A stretch of DNA of 64,000 bases from Gracilaria domingensis (lineage: Eukaryota; Rhodophyta; Florideophyceae; Gracilariales; Gracilariaceae): positions 23,534 to 87,533 of the forward strand of contig VCMS01000107.1 in NCBI GenBank assembly GCA_022539475.1, read 5' to 3'. This document shows positions 25,331 to 37,769 of this stretch, piece after piece (position 1 is the stretch's first letter; each line of letters begins with the position of its first letter). Below the pieces are notes generated by a model that did not search any database, had not been told where the DNA came from, and was given only the letters and a program-made list of their open reading frames with translations. The position numbers were made by a program, and so were the translations under genes.

Positions 25331-25869
25331 GAAACTTGAGTGAAATAGGTCTCACACACCTGTCCCAGGCCCCGCAGTATGTTTTGCATGCCGAGGAGTA
25401 TCTTTCATTCTCGATTTTCTCCAAATGCTTCGATTGAAAGGCAAGTCGACCAAGACGAAGCAATGGAAAAGATTTGAGAAAGTTCATGGTTTCTTCTAGT
25501 TTACCGATAGAGCTCATATGAGAAGACATACCACAAAGTGTGATAATGTTTTATGAAAAGTAAGGAGAAGACTAGAAAGTGACCAATGAATGGAGTCGGT
25601 TGCTAACTTCACTTGTACAAAACTAGTTACTTAGAGCTTTAATACAGGATGAAAAGAAGCGTTTTGGCTCCATAAAGGACGTGAATGGGTTACAACCTCA
25701 GTCAGATGGCTTTCATCTCCGTTTTATCTAGGTTATAAACGGTGATTATTTGTGAGAGGGATCAGGTTGATATTACTGGAGTTATCGAGAATATGCAGTA
25801 TGGATTCTCGTTTGATTGTTGCGACATTAATTTAGGCTTCATGATTTGCTTACGTTTCGCATGAAGCGA

Positions 25870-26690
25870 GTTCAATGGGAGAAACTGGAGCGGACTAGCT
25901 GCATATAGATATAATGCACTGTCATTCTGCGGCGAACCTTACTGTTGACCCGCCTCTTGCCGAAGCCCTGCGGAGGTATACCTATTTTTTTCGGACTTTC
26001 ATTTGATGGTATCAGATCCTGGTCGATGGATAAAAGACCTTGCTGAAGCAGGGGCAGACAGAGTCATATTTCATATCGAAAGAGTGACTAAGGGACTAGA
26101 CACCTGCAAGGTACCAACTGAGGAGAAGAACTTGGTGGTGAAAGAATTATGTAACCGAATTAGAAGGATGGGGATGCAGGTTATAGTGGCTCTGCGCGCG
26201 AATACATGTATGAAGCCCCAGGTGAACATTTGGGTGGTGTATGTATGCTGCATATCTGATATCGGGGTCCAGATGTCTACGATGTGCCTGGTTTGGTACC
26301 GTGTCGTATGTAAGTCGTATCAACGTCAACTATGTGTCGTATACGTGTCTAATGCATGGCTGATGATTGCAGATGTAACGGAATAAAAAATGGTCATTTT
26401 TTGAGATTGGCACTGTGCCTGTTGTGTGCGAATAACACCCGTAAACCAGTCATGCGTACGCTTTAGATGCGACAAAGATACGCCATACATCAGATTTTGT
26501 GCCAAAACAGGCACAGAGTAGACAAATGAACCCCTTGAACAGGCGCAGACAGTACATAAACCGCGCAAATGTTCACCAGGGAAGGTCATAGAAATACTTA
26601 AGAACGAGGGACTTGTAGACATGATATTGTTGATGACGGTAGACCCAGGGTTTGAAGGACAGGCAGTTATGGAGGGTGCTGTCGATAAGG
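25870..26690 (+). pseudogene. RPE: Ribulose-phosphate 3-epimerase remnant
   Basis: The enzyme interconverts ribulose 5-phosphate and xylulose 5-phosphate in the pentose phosphate and Calvin cycles. The sequence reads GAD-stop-LHIDIM, where the family has GADW(I/L)H(I/V)D(V/I)MDGHF. The stop TAG is one base from the expected Trp codon. Next come ANLTVDPPLAEALRRYT, DFHLMVSDPGRWIKDLAEAG, ADRVIFH and GMQVIVALR. About 360 bases later it continues with VDMILLMTVDPGFEGQAVM, the second catalytic-face block. The gap 26225-26580 may be an intron or an insertion. The Trp-to-stop change, altered DGHF residues and a shift near 25985 mark it as broken. Confidence 0.88.
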
Positions 26691-26898
26691 TGCACTAGTC
26701 AGAAGAGTTGTAACCAAGAAAATCGATACAGATGGATAAAAGCATTGGAATGAAAACTTTGAAAGGAGCAGCGAGCGCCGGTGCAAAAATTTAGTTGCAA
26801 GATCTGCCATTTTTGGCTCGAGTGACCAAGCTCGTGTCAACGCTTTACTTTAAAAAGTCGTTTAAAGGTAGAAGTTGGGCTTAAATCGTGTAGAAGAG

Positions 26899-27043
26899 AA
26901 TGAATGGGGATGATTGAGGTAAGATGGGTGGCGATTTGCATCGCAACTCGGGAGGAAATGGAAACGCAAAGTAGCACTAGCGAAGATTCGGGAGAGGGGG
27001 GCGGAGAAGAGTGGATGGGGCGGTGGCACGAAGTAGAACATCT
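26899..27043 (-). repeat. Dispersed repeat, copy 2 (downstream of the RPE remnant)
   Basis: This is the inverted partner of 11766-11915. Both translate in one frame to similar residues (VAMQIATHLTSIIP), but the match is at the DNA level over about 140 bases and no gene is implied. It lies about 210 bases after the end of the epimerase remnant, on the opposite strand. Confidence 0.6.
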
Positions 27044-27059
27044 ACGAAACCTAGAAGAA

Positions 27060-28200
27060 CCAGGCACTAAAGTGCGTTAGGTTTCCTAAGCTTTTAAGTA
27101 CCAGCCTCTGGCATCCCCCTTGCGCGCCACTAATATGCCAAAAACTATCTTATTTTCCAAAGCGCACAAAAAAAATTCACCTTTGCAGAACATCTTGAGG
27201 GTGGTCAATGGGGAGGTAGCTCAAAATCAGCAAAAAGAGGAGAGTTTGCCAGATGACCTTTTTCTGTTGAAGACAGAGCAGTTACGAGGCTTGGATACAC
27301 ACAAAGAGGTATAGACAAATCTCCGCGATGATCGTCTGTTGTCAGTTCCTTAACTTATTGACTCCTCGTCAAATCGTGTGAAAGCATTTGAGAAAGAAAA
27401 ATGCAAAACCCAGCGTTTTCGGAATTTTGTGCTGACATCTTGGACGATTTGGGTTGCAAAGTGGTACCAGATGTACCCCTTACTTGGAAGAGACTCTTTG
27501 ATTGAAACTAGAGAGCTTAAAATCTGAACATGATTTATGTTCTGAAGGAAAGATTACTCCACGATAGAGCTTAGGCAGTGGTATATATAAGCCGAACAAC
27601 TGGTCCCTCTGGATGCGACCGAAGATCATATCTTCTCTCTTGTAGGAATGCGATTGTTCTTCAGGTTGTTGTATGCTTTCGCCATGCCAATTTCTGTACT
27701 TCCTATCCGATTTCTATCACTTTCATCCCTGGCCTTCCGTCGAATCCAAAATATGGAGCCGCTCACCCCAAGTCTAAGAAACTGTCACGGTTCTATGACT
27801 TTTTGATTTTGGTCGCGTACGCACAGTTGCCATACACCATTTTACAACGTTCAGATTCTTTGGACGTTGGCATTGAACTGCTCATTGGTCAGTGCAGTAT
27901 CCGCCAATCCATATACCATGTGTGTAACCATCCATTTCTATTACTCACTATGTACTTTCTTGGTTAACGAGAGCTACATATATGGATGAAAAGCGAGCAT
28001 CAGGCGCTTTCCAACGATGCCCTCAAGAACTGAATTGGATCTCCAGAACCATAGATATTTTAAGTTACATTTCATAACCTTGTCGTCATTACAAAATTAA
28101 ATCTGACGTAGAACAGAGACACTGGCAATGCAAGTGCATGGCCCAGACCGCTTTTCTTTCAACGGCCCAACATAATGGGCCACCCTTGCTACATTCTTTC
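27060..28200. other. No gene recognised
   Basis: Short plus-strand frames (27120-27314, 27578-27967) do not resemble any known family and do not join. The interval may be the 5' flank of the transposase at 28.2 kb. Confidence 0.3.
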
Positions 28201-28217
28201 TTTGCCACCCCATTAAG

Positions 28218-30201
28218 ATGAACAAATCACATCTGTTGTGTGAAGCCGAATCAACTCAAGAGCTTGATCTCTGCACAAACTCAGGCGAAGCACGATCCCT
28301 TTCTCCGTTAGATTATAACAGCGCAGGCCACGATGAAGAGGGACGTATGATTTTACCTCTTACGCTTCATACTTCACCGTCTTCACCTAGTGTTTCTGCA
28401 ACGGAACCACTTGCAGAGGTCAACAAACAGTACGCCTTGCGCCACTACACAACATAAATTGCGAAATGAAACTGCGATCACCAGTGTGGGTTTTAGGGCA
28501 CTGTACGTCTGTCCATGAGCTTTGCAGCTATGAGTGAGGCAGAGCGATCCACAGCAATGAAAAGTATTCTGGTGCCATTTTCTGCTCCACCCAATACGAC
28601 AAACGAGCTGCGAACGTAAGCGGAAAAAAACTCGAAAACACGAAAACGACGGAGACAGGTTCATCTCGACAGCGCACGACTAAATACAAGGTATGCATTG
28701 CGGGGAGTACCCATGTGCATTAACGCATTTTCGGCAAAAAAACAGGTTCAATCTCGCACAATTAGCTCTTTTGCCAATGTTGTAACGTCAAGCAGTTCAT
28801 TCACATCTCACGGCGCTAGAGGACATGAACGTCGAAGCGGTTGTTTCTCAGCACAATCGATGATTGCATTGTTTTTCTTGCAAAGATATGGCGATTTGCA
28901 TGCCACGGGCTGCCGAGCTGGACACGGTTCATCAGGGGATAAACCAGTCCTCTTTCTTTCAAGCGCCACAACAAAAGCAGCGTTTCATACAGCTTATGTT
29001 TCTGAATGGTTAGATATAGTGACTGCTCATTCGGAGAGCACCGGGAGCACCAATCAACGACCAGAGAACGGGCTAATGAAGGAATCTTTCTTCAAGGAAT
29101 GGCGAACTTACTACCTAATACTACGTAATCTCCGAGAACGAAGCGCTTCTGCGGTACGTGCACCAAGCTGGCGAACGCTATTGATGTTTCAAACGATCTT
29201 GACACGAAAGAAGCCTTACGTCAGGCGAGACAAAAGCATCGAAAGGAAGCTGGGAAAGAGTTCTTGTTTTATAAATCTCTGCAAAGCGAAGCGAAGCAGT
29301 CTACTAACATTCTTCACATCATCTTCGATTTTTCTGAAAAAGCGTTGCTCCTGCACTTGCTCCGACAACCCGACCAGTTGTATTTCGTAACGGGTTTAAA
29401 GTTCGACTTCTTTGGTGTTCACATTAGCAAAAATTCCTGGACCAGGATATATGGGTTCCCTAAAGATAACTGGCCCAGCAAAAAGACTGCAAATGAAGTC
29501 CGTTCCTGGTTCATGATGCAATTAAGTTCTGTAAACAAGCGCATACACGCTTAAGAATCCTCAAACTACAGGCTGACAACTGTGCTGGACAAAACAAGAA
29601 CCAGTTCATGTTGTTCTACTTTGTATGGAGGGCAATAATCGGAAGGGAGGATTCTATTGCACTGTACTTTCTGATCGCGGCTCATACAAGGAACACATGT
29701 GATGGCTCGTTTGGTTTAGTAAAGCGAAGAATAAAGGAGCGCAATGACAAGACACTGGCTCAGATCATGTGTGTTATTGAGGATAGCGCCTCTAGTAATA
29801 CAGTTATACCAGCGTCTTTGGTGAATTGGGTCGAATGGAAAAAGCGTCTTGTAAGTTACTTTGTCGTGCCAAGCACCTTTAAGATTACTCGGTACCAGGT
29901 GTTCACGTTTGAAACTTCAAAGCCTGGAAAAATTACTGTCAAAGAGCTTGTTAAAAGCACAGACGATCGCCAGTTTAAGCATTTGAAGCGTGGAGTATCC
30001 TTGGCTGATGTTGTTGCTGGTACATTAAGTGATTCTATTTCTAACTTAAAGGCTCCGTGCAAGTGCATCAGTTTGGTTTCGTCGGCTCAGAAAGAAAACC
30101 GCGAGGACTACTTTATCAAAAACGTTCTTAAACGTTACTACTCTAGTAGTCACGAGATAGCAGCTGTGCGCTTTGCCACCGGGGCTGGGTTGGCTACTTA
30201 G
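28218..30201 (+). mobile_element. DUF7869-like putative transposase, disrupted
   Basis: Pieces in shifting plus-strand frames follow the order of the DUF7869-type proteins that abound in algae and animals as probable DDE transposases. An acidic N-terminus lies at 28218-28457. It is followed by YALRGVPMCINAFSA and TSHGARGHE near 28690-28830. The core comprises ADNCAGQNKNQFMLFYFVWR at 29574-29633 and LIAAHTRN, then FGLVKRRIKERNDKT, in the 29608-30201 frame. The D in ADNC and the following FLI-x-x-HT motif are the family signature. At least three frame changes separate the pieces. Terminal repeats were not identified. Confidence 0.6.
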
Positions 30202-30364
30202 ACAAGAAAGTGTTTTCGTTGTATTTCTGGATGTAGGCCTCGGACTTTAAGTCTGCAAAGATTCAGAAGAAGCCAAGCAATAGCTCTGTAACTTTCGTTT
30301 TGGTGCCCAAAAAGGGCTTAATAAAAGTTTTGAGTGATATCTCTGCTTCCGAAATCAGTACATA

Positions 30365-31020
30365 GTGAGTAATATAAATGGATCATCACACATGCTATCG
30401 ACCATGGGAAGAATAGAATATGAAATCCGCAATTCATTTGCAAGTGTCGCTTCTGTAACTCCAGTCATGCCGATGATATCCTCTAATGATCATAAAAACC
30501 GAACCTCACCTTTATTTTCAAAACGCAGACCAACGGTTTGTACATAAACTAAACCATTGCTTCGCAAATTTAGATCCTCCTCCTCAGATAGAACTCCAAT
30601 AAGCTTTTCTCTCAGCTCTGTATTAATTCCTGGAACAATATGTGCCCTTGCATCATTGTAGTATCACTCAGACGGACCAAATCAGTAGAAATAATCATCA
30701 GGAATAGCTATGGTACCGACTGGAATCTCTCGAAAGAGAACCTACACAACAAACAGATATGGTTCTATCAACATCTTCTGCTGCCACAGCCGCCGTATTT
30801 GCACGAATCGTGACGAAATGAGGCCGTCGGTACACGTTCTTCCCGGCTGCTCCTTCCCCATGATGACGTTGAACGAAAACAACTGGATCAGAACTTCAGG
30901 ATTGCAGTACACAATGACATCACCCTGTGTAGTGCTAACAGTTTTGGGCTGCAGTGACGATAACGTGACGTTTTGAACAAGATCGCGCTCTCGAGAAAGC
31001 CAAGCTTTCCAATGTTCCAT
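30365..31020 (-). other. Possible downstream exon of the 31-32 kb remnant
   Basis: A minus-strand frame at 31020-30742 reads like protein (GDVIVYCNPEVLIQLFSF) and lies on the same strand just downstream of the remnant at 31291-32080. A splice-donor-like AGGTGAGT ends that remnant near 31295. It could belong to the same element, but no family was recognised. Confidence 0.3.
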
Positions 31021-31290
31021 AAAGGAAGTTACTCTGAAAGACTTGCTTCAGAGCAAATCTTCGTTGCGAGCCTGGTGGGATGATTCAAACTCGTTGATTA
31101 CTGTCTTCTGACGGATTCGCGGTGCTTCATTTCGCGCCCTCTGTTCTAGGTCTTCTACTGCGCATGGCAAAGCGTCCGTAAATTTTCGCGCTCTCTGTTG
31201 GCTCAATCCAGGTTCCTGAAACTCTTAATGCGTATTCGTGTTTTCATTTCTTCCATCTGCTACATGCGAACTCCAAAACAACTGTCTTTG

Positions 31291-32080
31291 CTACTCACCT
31301 ACGTTTCGTGATGGCTGATCGTCTTGCTGCTCGTCATAATTCTCAGCGCGATGCAAGTTGGAATCCATACCTCTGACAACTTCCCTCGTTGGCTCTTGAG
31401 TTTCATTGCCTAACTGGGCTACAGCAAATGTGGACGGAGCATAAGCCCATCGTATGTTCTCCATCTGACCTCCAGTGTGAGCGGCAGCTAGCAATGTTGA
31501 TGGTTGCGATAGTGCAGCAATCGCAGATTGCATGGCTTGTGTCGTAAGGGTTAATATCGTCGGCATTTTACCAACCGGTAATGACCTCAATGCTTTTGAT
31601 GTGAGAAATGCATCACTTCCACATATTCCTGGCAGTAAATGTTGACTGGTTCTCTTATGTGCAGTTACTGCAACGCTAGCAGTCGGGATTGATTGCGTAG
31701 AACTATCCGGTGATTGCGAGTGTAGCGTATTTAGTTGCTCTTCTTCCTCCACGACGACCGATTGTAAAGAGCGATCGGTTTGAATCTCTTGGCCCAAGTC
31801 ATCGCCATCGCATTCAAAAGCGAAGTTCCAAAACATGTTATCGCTTACTGAAGACTTTTCGAAGAAAGCGCGCATTCCAATCCCAGGACGAACTTTCTGT
31901 CATTAGCTTCTCAATCAGTTTTCCATAAGTAGAGATATTTTCGTAGTAGTCAAATATCTTTTCAACGCCAATTCCACGTCAAATGGTTTTGGCTTGCCAT
32001 CTCTCAATAGCAATTCAATAAAATCGCGTTTTAATCAATTAACAGAGAACCTAAGAATTGTTCTTCAAGCGTGAATGAAA
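31291..32080 (-). mobile_element. Unclassified transposon coding remnant, containing repeat copy B
   Basis: From 32080 leftward the minus strand reads DFIELLLRDGKPKPFDVELA, shifts frame, reads DYYENISTYGKLIEKLM and passes into an acidic, Ser/Gln-rich frame at 31875-31291. The first 190 bases are the better copy of the repeat at 1571-1760. Two copies with retained protein similarity argue for a mobile element gene. No catalytic domain is visible here and the family is unknown. Confidence 0.45.
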
Positions 32081-32295
32081 TATTAATGACAGACGTACTA
32101 CAATTTTTTCACCTGAAAATGTGTACATACGATCAATTGTGTACTTCTCTCATCCAGTTTGCTTCGATACTTGTTTGGTAGACGGCTCTGTGAACTGAAA
32201 CTTCGTTCGGCGGCACATGAAGATGGTGAGCACGATAGAGTTCGACATGCGATCTTCGCAAGCTCCTTATTGCGCTGATCTGCGGCTATTCGCCA

Positions 32296-34423
32296 CTACA
32301 ATAAAGGTGCTCCGCGGTACTGTTCTAAGTATCGAACGCTTTCTAAGTGCATTGAACTTTGGTCTTGCCATCGCATCATCTGAGCGTGAAGTTGGCGAAG
32401 AATGGTGTGCATCAATGGAACGGATGCTTCAAATCTAAAAGCAGTGCAGAACTGACGAAGATGGCTCTTGAAGGGCTCCATGTGCGCTGTTGTATCTCCA
32501 GGAAACTGAAAGGGATCTAATAAATATGCGGCAAAGTGAAAGTCATCAAGTGTGTGCACTTTCATACGGGAGTTGCTTTGCCTCGGAGCCTTCCATTTTT
32601 GAGCTTGAAACAACCCCAAAAAGTTTTGTTTTCTCGCTAATGTTAAATGCCTTCCTGTAAAAAGTTGAGAAAGGCTTCTTTCGAGTTCCAATGTTTTCGG
32701 CAGTACATCAGCAATCGAGCAGCTTTCGCTGTCCCAAAAGCGTAAATAATGGCGAACAACACGAAGAGGACGACGAATTTCTTGCGCTGATCCTTGAAGA
32801 TCATCATCTTTGATCGCGTAGTCAAAGAGAGGGACCCGGCTTTCCACAGCCTTCTGTGATCGTGTCGGGTAGAGAACGGTACGACAGTCTTCCTGAGAAA
32901 TTGGATTCAAAAGAACAGGCTGGCAGCGTATGATTGACTCAAGCATGTCTTCTACGACTGCTAAGCGCGTCAAAAAGTGTATACGAGGGAAAATAACTCT
33001 AAAGTTGGTGAGATCCTCATCACTATCACTCCTTGACTTTGAAATGAGAACGATACAGTTTTGAAGATTGTCATTGTGTTCCTGTATAAGAGTTTTCAAC
33101 CTGGAGAGGAAAAGCTTGTGGTTCCTTGTCTCAAAAACGATATGAGCCACCTAGGATATGACCATCTTTACCCACATAATCTTCCCAAAATATTCCATGA
33201 GAACATGCAAACCATGCGCTTGATACTGAATACCAACTAGTCCTTTGTACGTCATGTTCAAAGCCTTTCTAGCATTAACACAGGCCTGCGCATAATCACT
33301 GACGACACCAAATATGCGCTGCTTTCCACCCAGTGGCTCAACGACATTTTCAACGACCTGGACGTACTTCTCAGCCCCAGTAGCCGATCATCCCGTAGAA
33401 ATAAACTCCACGAAAATTCAGCTGTTGTGATCTTTGTCGCCCTTCAATACAAAGAAGTAAGTTGACGACAATCGAAGATTTTGCATCTTGCCATGCATCA
33501 AACATGACTGTTCCGTAACCAGACTTTAACATGCTATGCATACCAGCCAAAGAAACACATCCTATTCATGGCAGGAATCATCCAGAAGCTCTTCGGAAAG
33601 CTTTTGAGAGGTATGCAAATACCTGTCCACATATCTATTCCTTATTTGCCTTGGGAATCGTACAAACATGTTCTCTTGAACGTCTTGTTTGTCGAGTAAA
33701 CTAAATGGCCAGCCTTTCTCGCATATGGTGGCAATCAGATTTCTGTTTATCTCCGCTGCTTCCTGCGGTGAACACTGATCAACTTTTTGAACGTTCAGTT
33801 GGGTTTTATTGTATAACGGATGATCTTTCTGAAGATTCGATAGCAATGTTCCCGCAAGCCGCTTGGTGCTTCTTGAAAGTCAATTATTTCCTGTTTAGCG
33901 ATAGTCCTCTCGTCAATAATTGAGCGAGATTGAACTCTGTCTTGCTTTAGAGCACGACATTGGACGGCAATAACCTTGCGCTCAGCAGTATTCATCACAA
34001 AGCAACGCAAGTTATGTTGAGGTTTTTGTGGTTGCGTTGTCTGTATCAAGAATTGCGCTACAGGTCTTATATTCCAAGCTTTTCACTCAGACTTGGTCAC
34101 TTAAACTTGATACCATTGACTTCTCCAATATGCAAGTTTTCGGCCTCCTCCCGTCTACGGCGGCACCCACTTGAAGCCCTGGAGAGAGCTTCTTGTTCTT
34201 CAGAGTGAGACTGTAAATTCGACAGTGGTGGTGCAGAAGATATGATCGCAGTGGAAAGCTGCTCAAAAATATCAGGGGTTGCAGAGAAAACCTGGTTGGG
34301 CGAACGGGCACTGTCATAATTGTCTTCCATGACGAACACTGAAGCCCGAGAGAGGTAGATCTGAATCTTGAGACATGTTTTTTCACTTGGAACGTTGATT
34401 AGATTGTTGTATGTATATATCAA
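32296..34423 (-). mobile_element. Second hAT transposase (DUF659 type), decayed
   Basis: Fragments in several minus-strand frames follow the hAT/DUF659 order. The N-terminal pieces are at 34423-33562, including ICEKGWPFSLLDKQDV. Near 33340-33160 are RIFGVVSDYAQACVNARKAL and IQYQAHGLHVL, matching the DUF659 pattern VVTDNA then C-x-AH. After a stop at about 33150 a 284-residue frame runs to 32296 with HFAAYLLDPFQF, the typical A-x-x-LDP block. The C-terminal dimerisation motif is missing. It is not the same family member as the element at 22-24 kb and is older. Confidence 0.65.
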
Positions 34424-34429
34424 GATATG

Positions 34430-35420
34430 TTGCGATCAATTTTGCCAAAATTATGTGGTTGAACGGTGTCTGTTTGCAGCAGATCTGATTTGGGCAGTAA
34501 CGTGATGGTCTTCAAAACTTGTCTCATGAGCTCTTCCGTAGTTTGAAGGACTTGCGAGGCTTACAGAAGAAACGAAATCACTTCGGAACATCAAGTCGAG
34601 ATGCTTCTTTCTCGGTATAATCTTCTATCATATATGTGACTCACATGATGTTGGGCTTGAGGAGAGAAGAGAAAACGAATTGGTTGCTGCCTGTCTCTCC
34701 GGTAATGGATAGGTTAATCTGATGATATTCATAACTTGGCAGGTAATATTAAGATTATACTGTCGATGTCTCTCGCTTCTGGACAGGTACTTCACCGTCA
34801 ATTTCGTGCTCTTTTCACAAAGAAGTATCGGGAAATGTAGATAATCCTCGTTCTGAGGTTCGGCTCTAAGTGAACTCCACTTCTTCATTAATTCTTTTCT
34901 TATCACAGCTCGTTCTAGTACATCTCGAGTTCTTCTAACTATGTTCTAAATATTCTACGCAGAGATACTCTCTCCATCGTAAACTAAAGATATGAGCCGA
35001 TTGCATAAAATTACACCGCTTCTGCGCTTAGATCGAATGCAAAACAGAAAGCCTCTGAATCTTAATCATGTACTGGACAATCGCCATCACCAAATCCACC
35101 TCCTATCAGAACAAATTCATCACCAGCAGTCCTTCAAACACATATTCAAAAGCGCATAACATTACAAAGCGTCAACATCAGCACAGCAGCATAAAAAGAG
35201 CCACCAACCAAGAATTCTGCTTCACTTGGCTCCGCGGAGCCCAAACCAGACTAGCGCCCCTCCCAGCAATTTTAATTCCTTTCAGATTGATCATCACCAA
35301 CATGGCTCTAGTTGTCATCAATTGTTGGACGCGGATGTCCGAGAAACGCATTCATCGGATGATTAGCAGAGAAATGGAACTCGTCGATTCTGGTTGCTCG
35401 TTCCACACTGCGGAGGAAGA
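34430..35420. other. No gene recognised
   Basis: Frames at 34628-34906 (minus) and 35068-35451 (plus) are unassigned. The interval separates the decayed hAT from the pogo-like fragment. Confidence 0.3.
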
Positions 35421-35429
35421 CCTGCTTCT

Positions 35430-35783
35430 CGGTACATCTTCGCTTCATTAAGAATTCAAAAGAAGGCCCATGAGAAGTCAATACTGTCCAATTCTAGACT
35501 TTAGCTCAAACCAACAGAGGAGAAGCAAATTGTTTCGCTATTGATAGAATACAGCAAGGAAGGTAGAGCACTGTGCCGCAGCGATCTACAAGAATATGTT
35601 CAGATGTTGGTAGCCACTGTTCCAGCTCACCGTAGCGATAGAATTCGATTCAAGAATGGCAAATCAGGGCGGAGGTTTTGTGACTTGTTTGAAGCCCGGC
35701 ATGCCCAGAAAATCATACTGAAGATACCCTCTCGGCAGGACGACAAACGATTTGCCACGAGCAACGCAAAGGTACTCGTCTAG
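35430..35783 (+). mobile_element. Pogo/Tigger-like transposase, N-terminal HTH fragment
   Basis: The plus strand reads ASLRIQKKAHEKSILSNSRL, then EEKQIVSLLIEYSKEGRAL and DRIRFKNGKSGRRFCDLFEA with RHAQKI. This is the layout of the CENP-B/psq-type DNA-binding region of pogo-like transposases: a short HTH, then E-E-x-x-L, then F-x-(N/D)-G-K-x-G and a W/F-x-x-F-x-x-RHP motif. The DDE domain does not follow, so only the N-terminal part remains, with a stop near 35505. Confidence 0.55.
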
Positions 35784-35789
35784 CATACG

Positions 35790-36350
35790 TTAGCTGTGAA
35801 GGATATCATCCACCGTCACAATATTCTGCACTCTCATATTGTCAATGTCACTGAAACAGGCTTTTCACAACGCCTCGATCATTGCAGATGAGGCGAGTGG
35901 TTGAGAAGTCGGGCGTGGCTGCGCGGAGACAAATGCCTTCTGTTCCTAGCTTGTGAGTCGAACGATGTTGCTGTCTTCGAGGGTTGTAACGATTTAGATT
36001 GCGTTTCACAATTTAATTCTGTTTATTTCTAGGGGGTGTCTATAAGGTACAAATCTTGCGTTTTGTCTACATTGTGTCTAATTGCGTATTTTGCGGTCTT
36101 GGTCTTATATGCGTCTTCCTGCTAAAGACTTTTCTTTGCGTCCAGATTGTGCAGATCTGGACCATGTCTTCTGCAAAGTTTCACATAATTGGAGTACATA
36201 CTGCCATCGTGAAGGCATTTTATTCTCATTCTTTTCAACATTTGGGTGCACCTACAGTAAGCTTATGGTCAGAATTCGTTTTTGGCACAAAACTAAAGAT
36301 TTTGTCAGGACAAAACTGGAAAAGCGCTGTAAAGATCGGCAGATATGCTG
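35790..36350. other. No gene recognised
   Basis: Plus-strand frames at 36056-36387 overlap in different phases. None has a family resemblance. Confidence 0.3.
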
Positions 36351-36356
36351 CGTAGC

Positions 36357-36430
36357 CATTGATTCAATGCTAAGCATTGAGCTCTAAGCTTATCAATGCT
36401 TAGGATTGGATGATAAGCATTGAATCAATG
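36357..36430. repeat. Small foldback with 15-bp perfect arms
   Basis: CATTGATTCAATGCT at 36357-36371 is exactly complementary to 36416-36430. The interior also contains AAGCATTGA and TCAATGCTT, so most of the 74 bases can pair. Probably a miniature foldback element. Confidence 0.7.
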
Positions 36431-36639
36431 ACTTTGAAAGTGAATCATTGCGGCGCAATGCGACGCAATGAATCAACTAACGGGACCTTTATCCTCGCGC
36501 GTATAGAAATGTTCAAAAAACTATTTGAATAAAACCAAACGTTTTAAACCAGTTCAGAACGTACTTAAGAGAGAGCCCATTCATAAAAACGTTCAATACG
36601 CTTACGGTAAAGCAATAATACGGTAACGTTGTTTCATTT

Positions 36640-37760
36640 TCAGCCTTGACTTTTCGAACACCAGATGACTGCTTGAATGACAAAACTGCTACGAACGACT
36701 TCCCTTCACCTCCCACACGCCGATATCGTGAAGTAAAGCAGTGCCAATCTCAACCTTCTGCCTTTCCGGCGCTGCACGCGCGCAACTTGGCGCGCCAGCA
36801 ACATAACGCGCTTCATATTGGTAAGGCGCGCCGAGCCATCGCATGCCGCATGTTCAAGTTGCTGCGCGCTGAGCATTTTGATCTGTGCACGGCATAAATC
36901 AAGACAATGAGCTTAGCCTACAAGAAGAGAAGCGCTACAAACGCGAGCCGCTTCTGGGACTAAACCTGCTGAGAGTAACCTTGCCGTATTGTGCTCACCA
37001 CTCCCATCTTGTGTTTTGATGTATGACGATCACGCAACATGCCGCAAAAGCGGCCTTCGACTGAATGAACTCGACGCTTTTGCAGCGCTGGGCTCCTGCA
37101 GGTTGTGAAACCGGTCGTTCAGCATTCCGCTCGCACCGTTCTGAGAGTTACGATGAGAAGCGCTTTCGAAGCGCAGTGCCTGCACAAGCAGCTGCTGGCG
37201 CAGCATGCGGCTCGCGAAGCAAGCTACTAGGGCAGTGTGCCGCTCGCTCGCGCAGGACTTCGCTCTCTGAGCAAACTGCAGGTGCAGCGTATCGCTCTTG
37301 CAGCGTGATGCTCGTGCAGCGTGCTGCTCGCAAAGGATGCGGCTTGCGCTGCTTGCAGCTCGCGGAGCAAGCCATACGAACAATACTTTATGCCCTTTTA
37401 CACGCAGAAGAGCGCTTGATGGATCCCTGAGTGTCACTGGTACTGGGACTGGGCATGGATTTTTCTGCAGCTTTCTTACCTATGGTTTCTCTAGGCTTGT
37501 TGGAATACCGGCATCCGCGCGGTACTAGCGACCGGTTGACAAAATTCTGGTTCTCGTGGCACCAGCTGGTAGAGTTGTCTCTGCGGCATCCACATGACGT
37601 GCCGGAGTGCGACGGTTTCGTTCAACCATATCAACAAAGCCGATGGTGAAAGATATGAACATGGGATGATGGGTCTCAGGGTAGAGTGACAGGTGAGAGA
37701 AAGAACAGGGTATAGTTTTGTGCATGGCGCACTAGTTCTACCTGTGCTTTCCATTTCAGA
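36640..37760. other. GC-richer stretch, possible decayed coding sequence
   Basis: The composition rises at 36770-36880 and 37070-37370. Frames such as SCKQLLAQHAARE-like pieces near 37180 and the frame at 37431-37649 look protein-like, but no continuous frame or family is visible. It could be a small host-gene remnant like the GC-rich block at 13-15 kb. Confidence 0.3.
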
Positions 37761-37769
37761 ATACCAGCT

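Noticed and set aside
28744-28770. tRNA T-loop-like GGTTCAATCTC
   Set aside because: No matching acceptor and anticodon stems could be found around it. No tRNA or rRNA gene is supported in this window.
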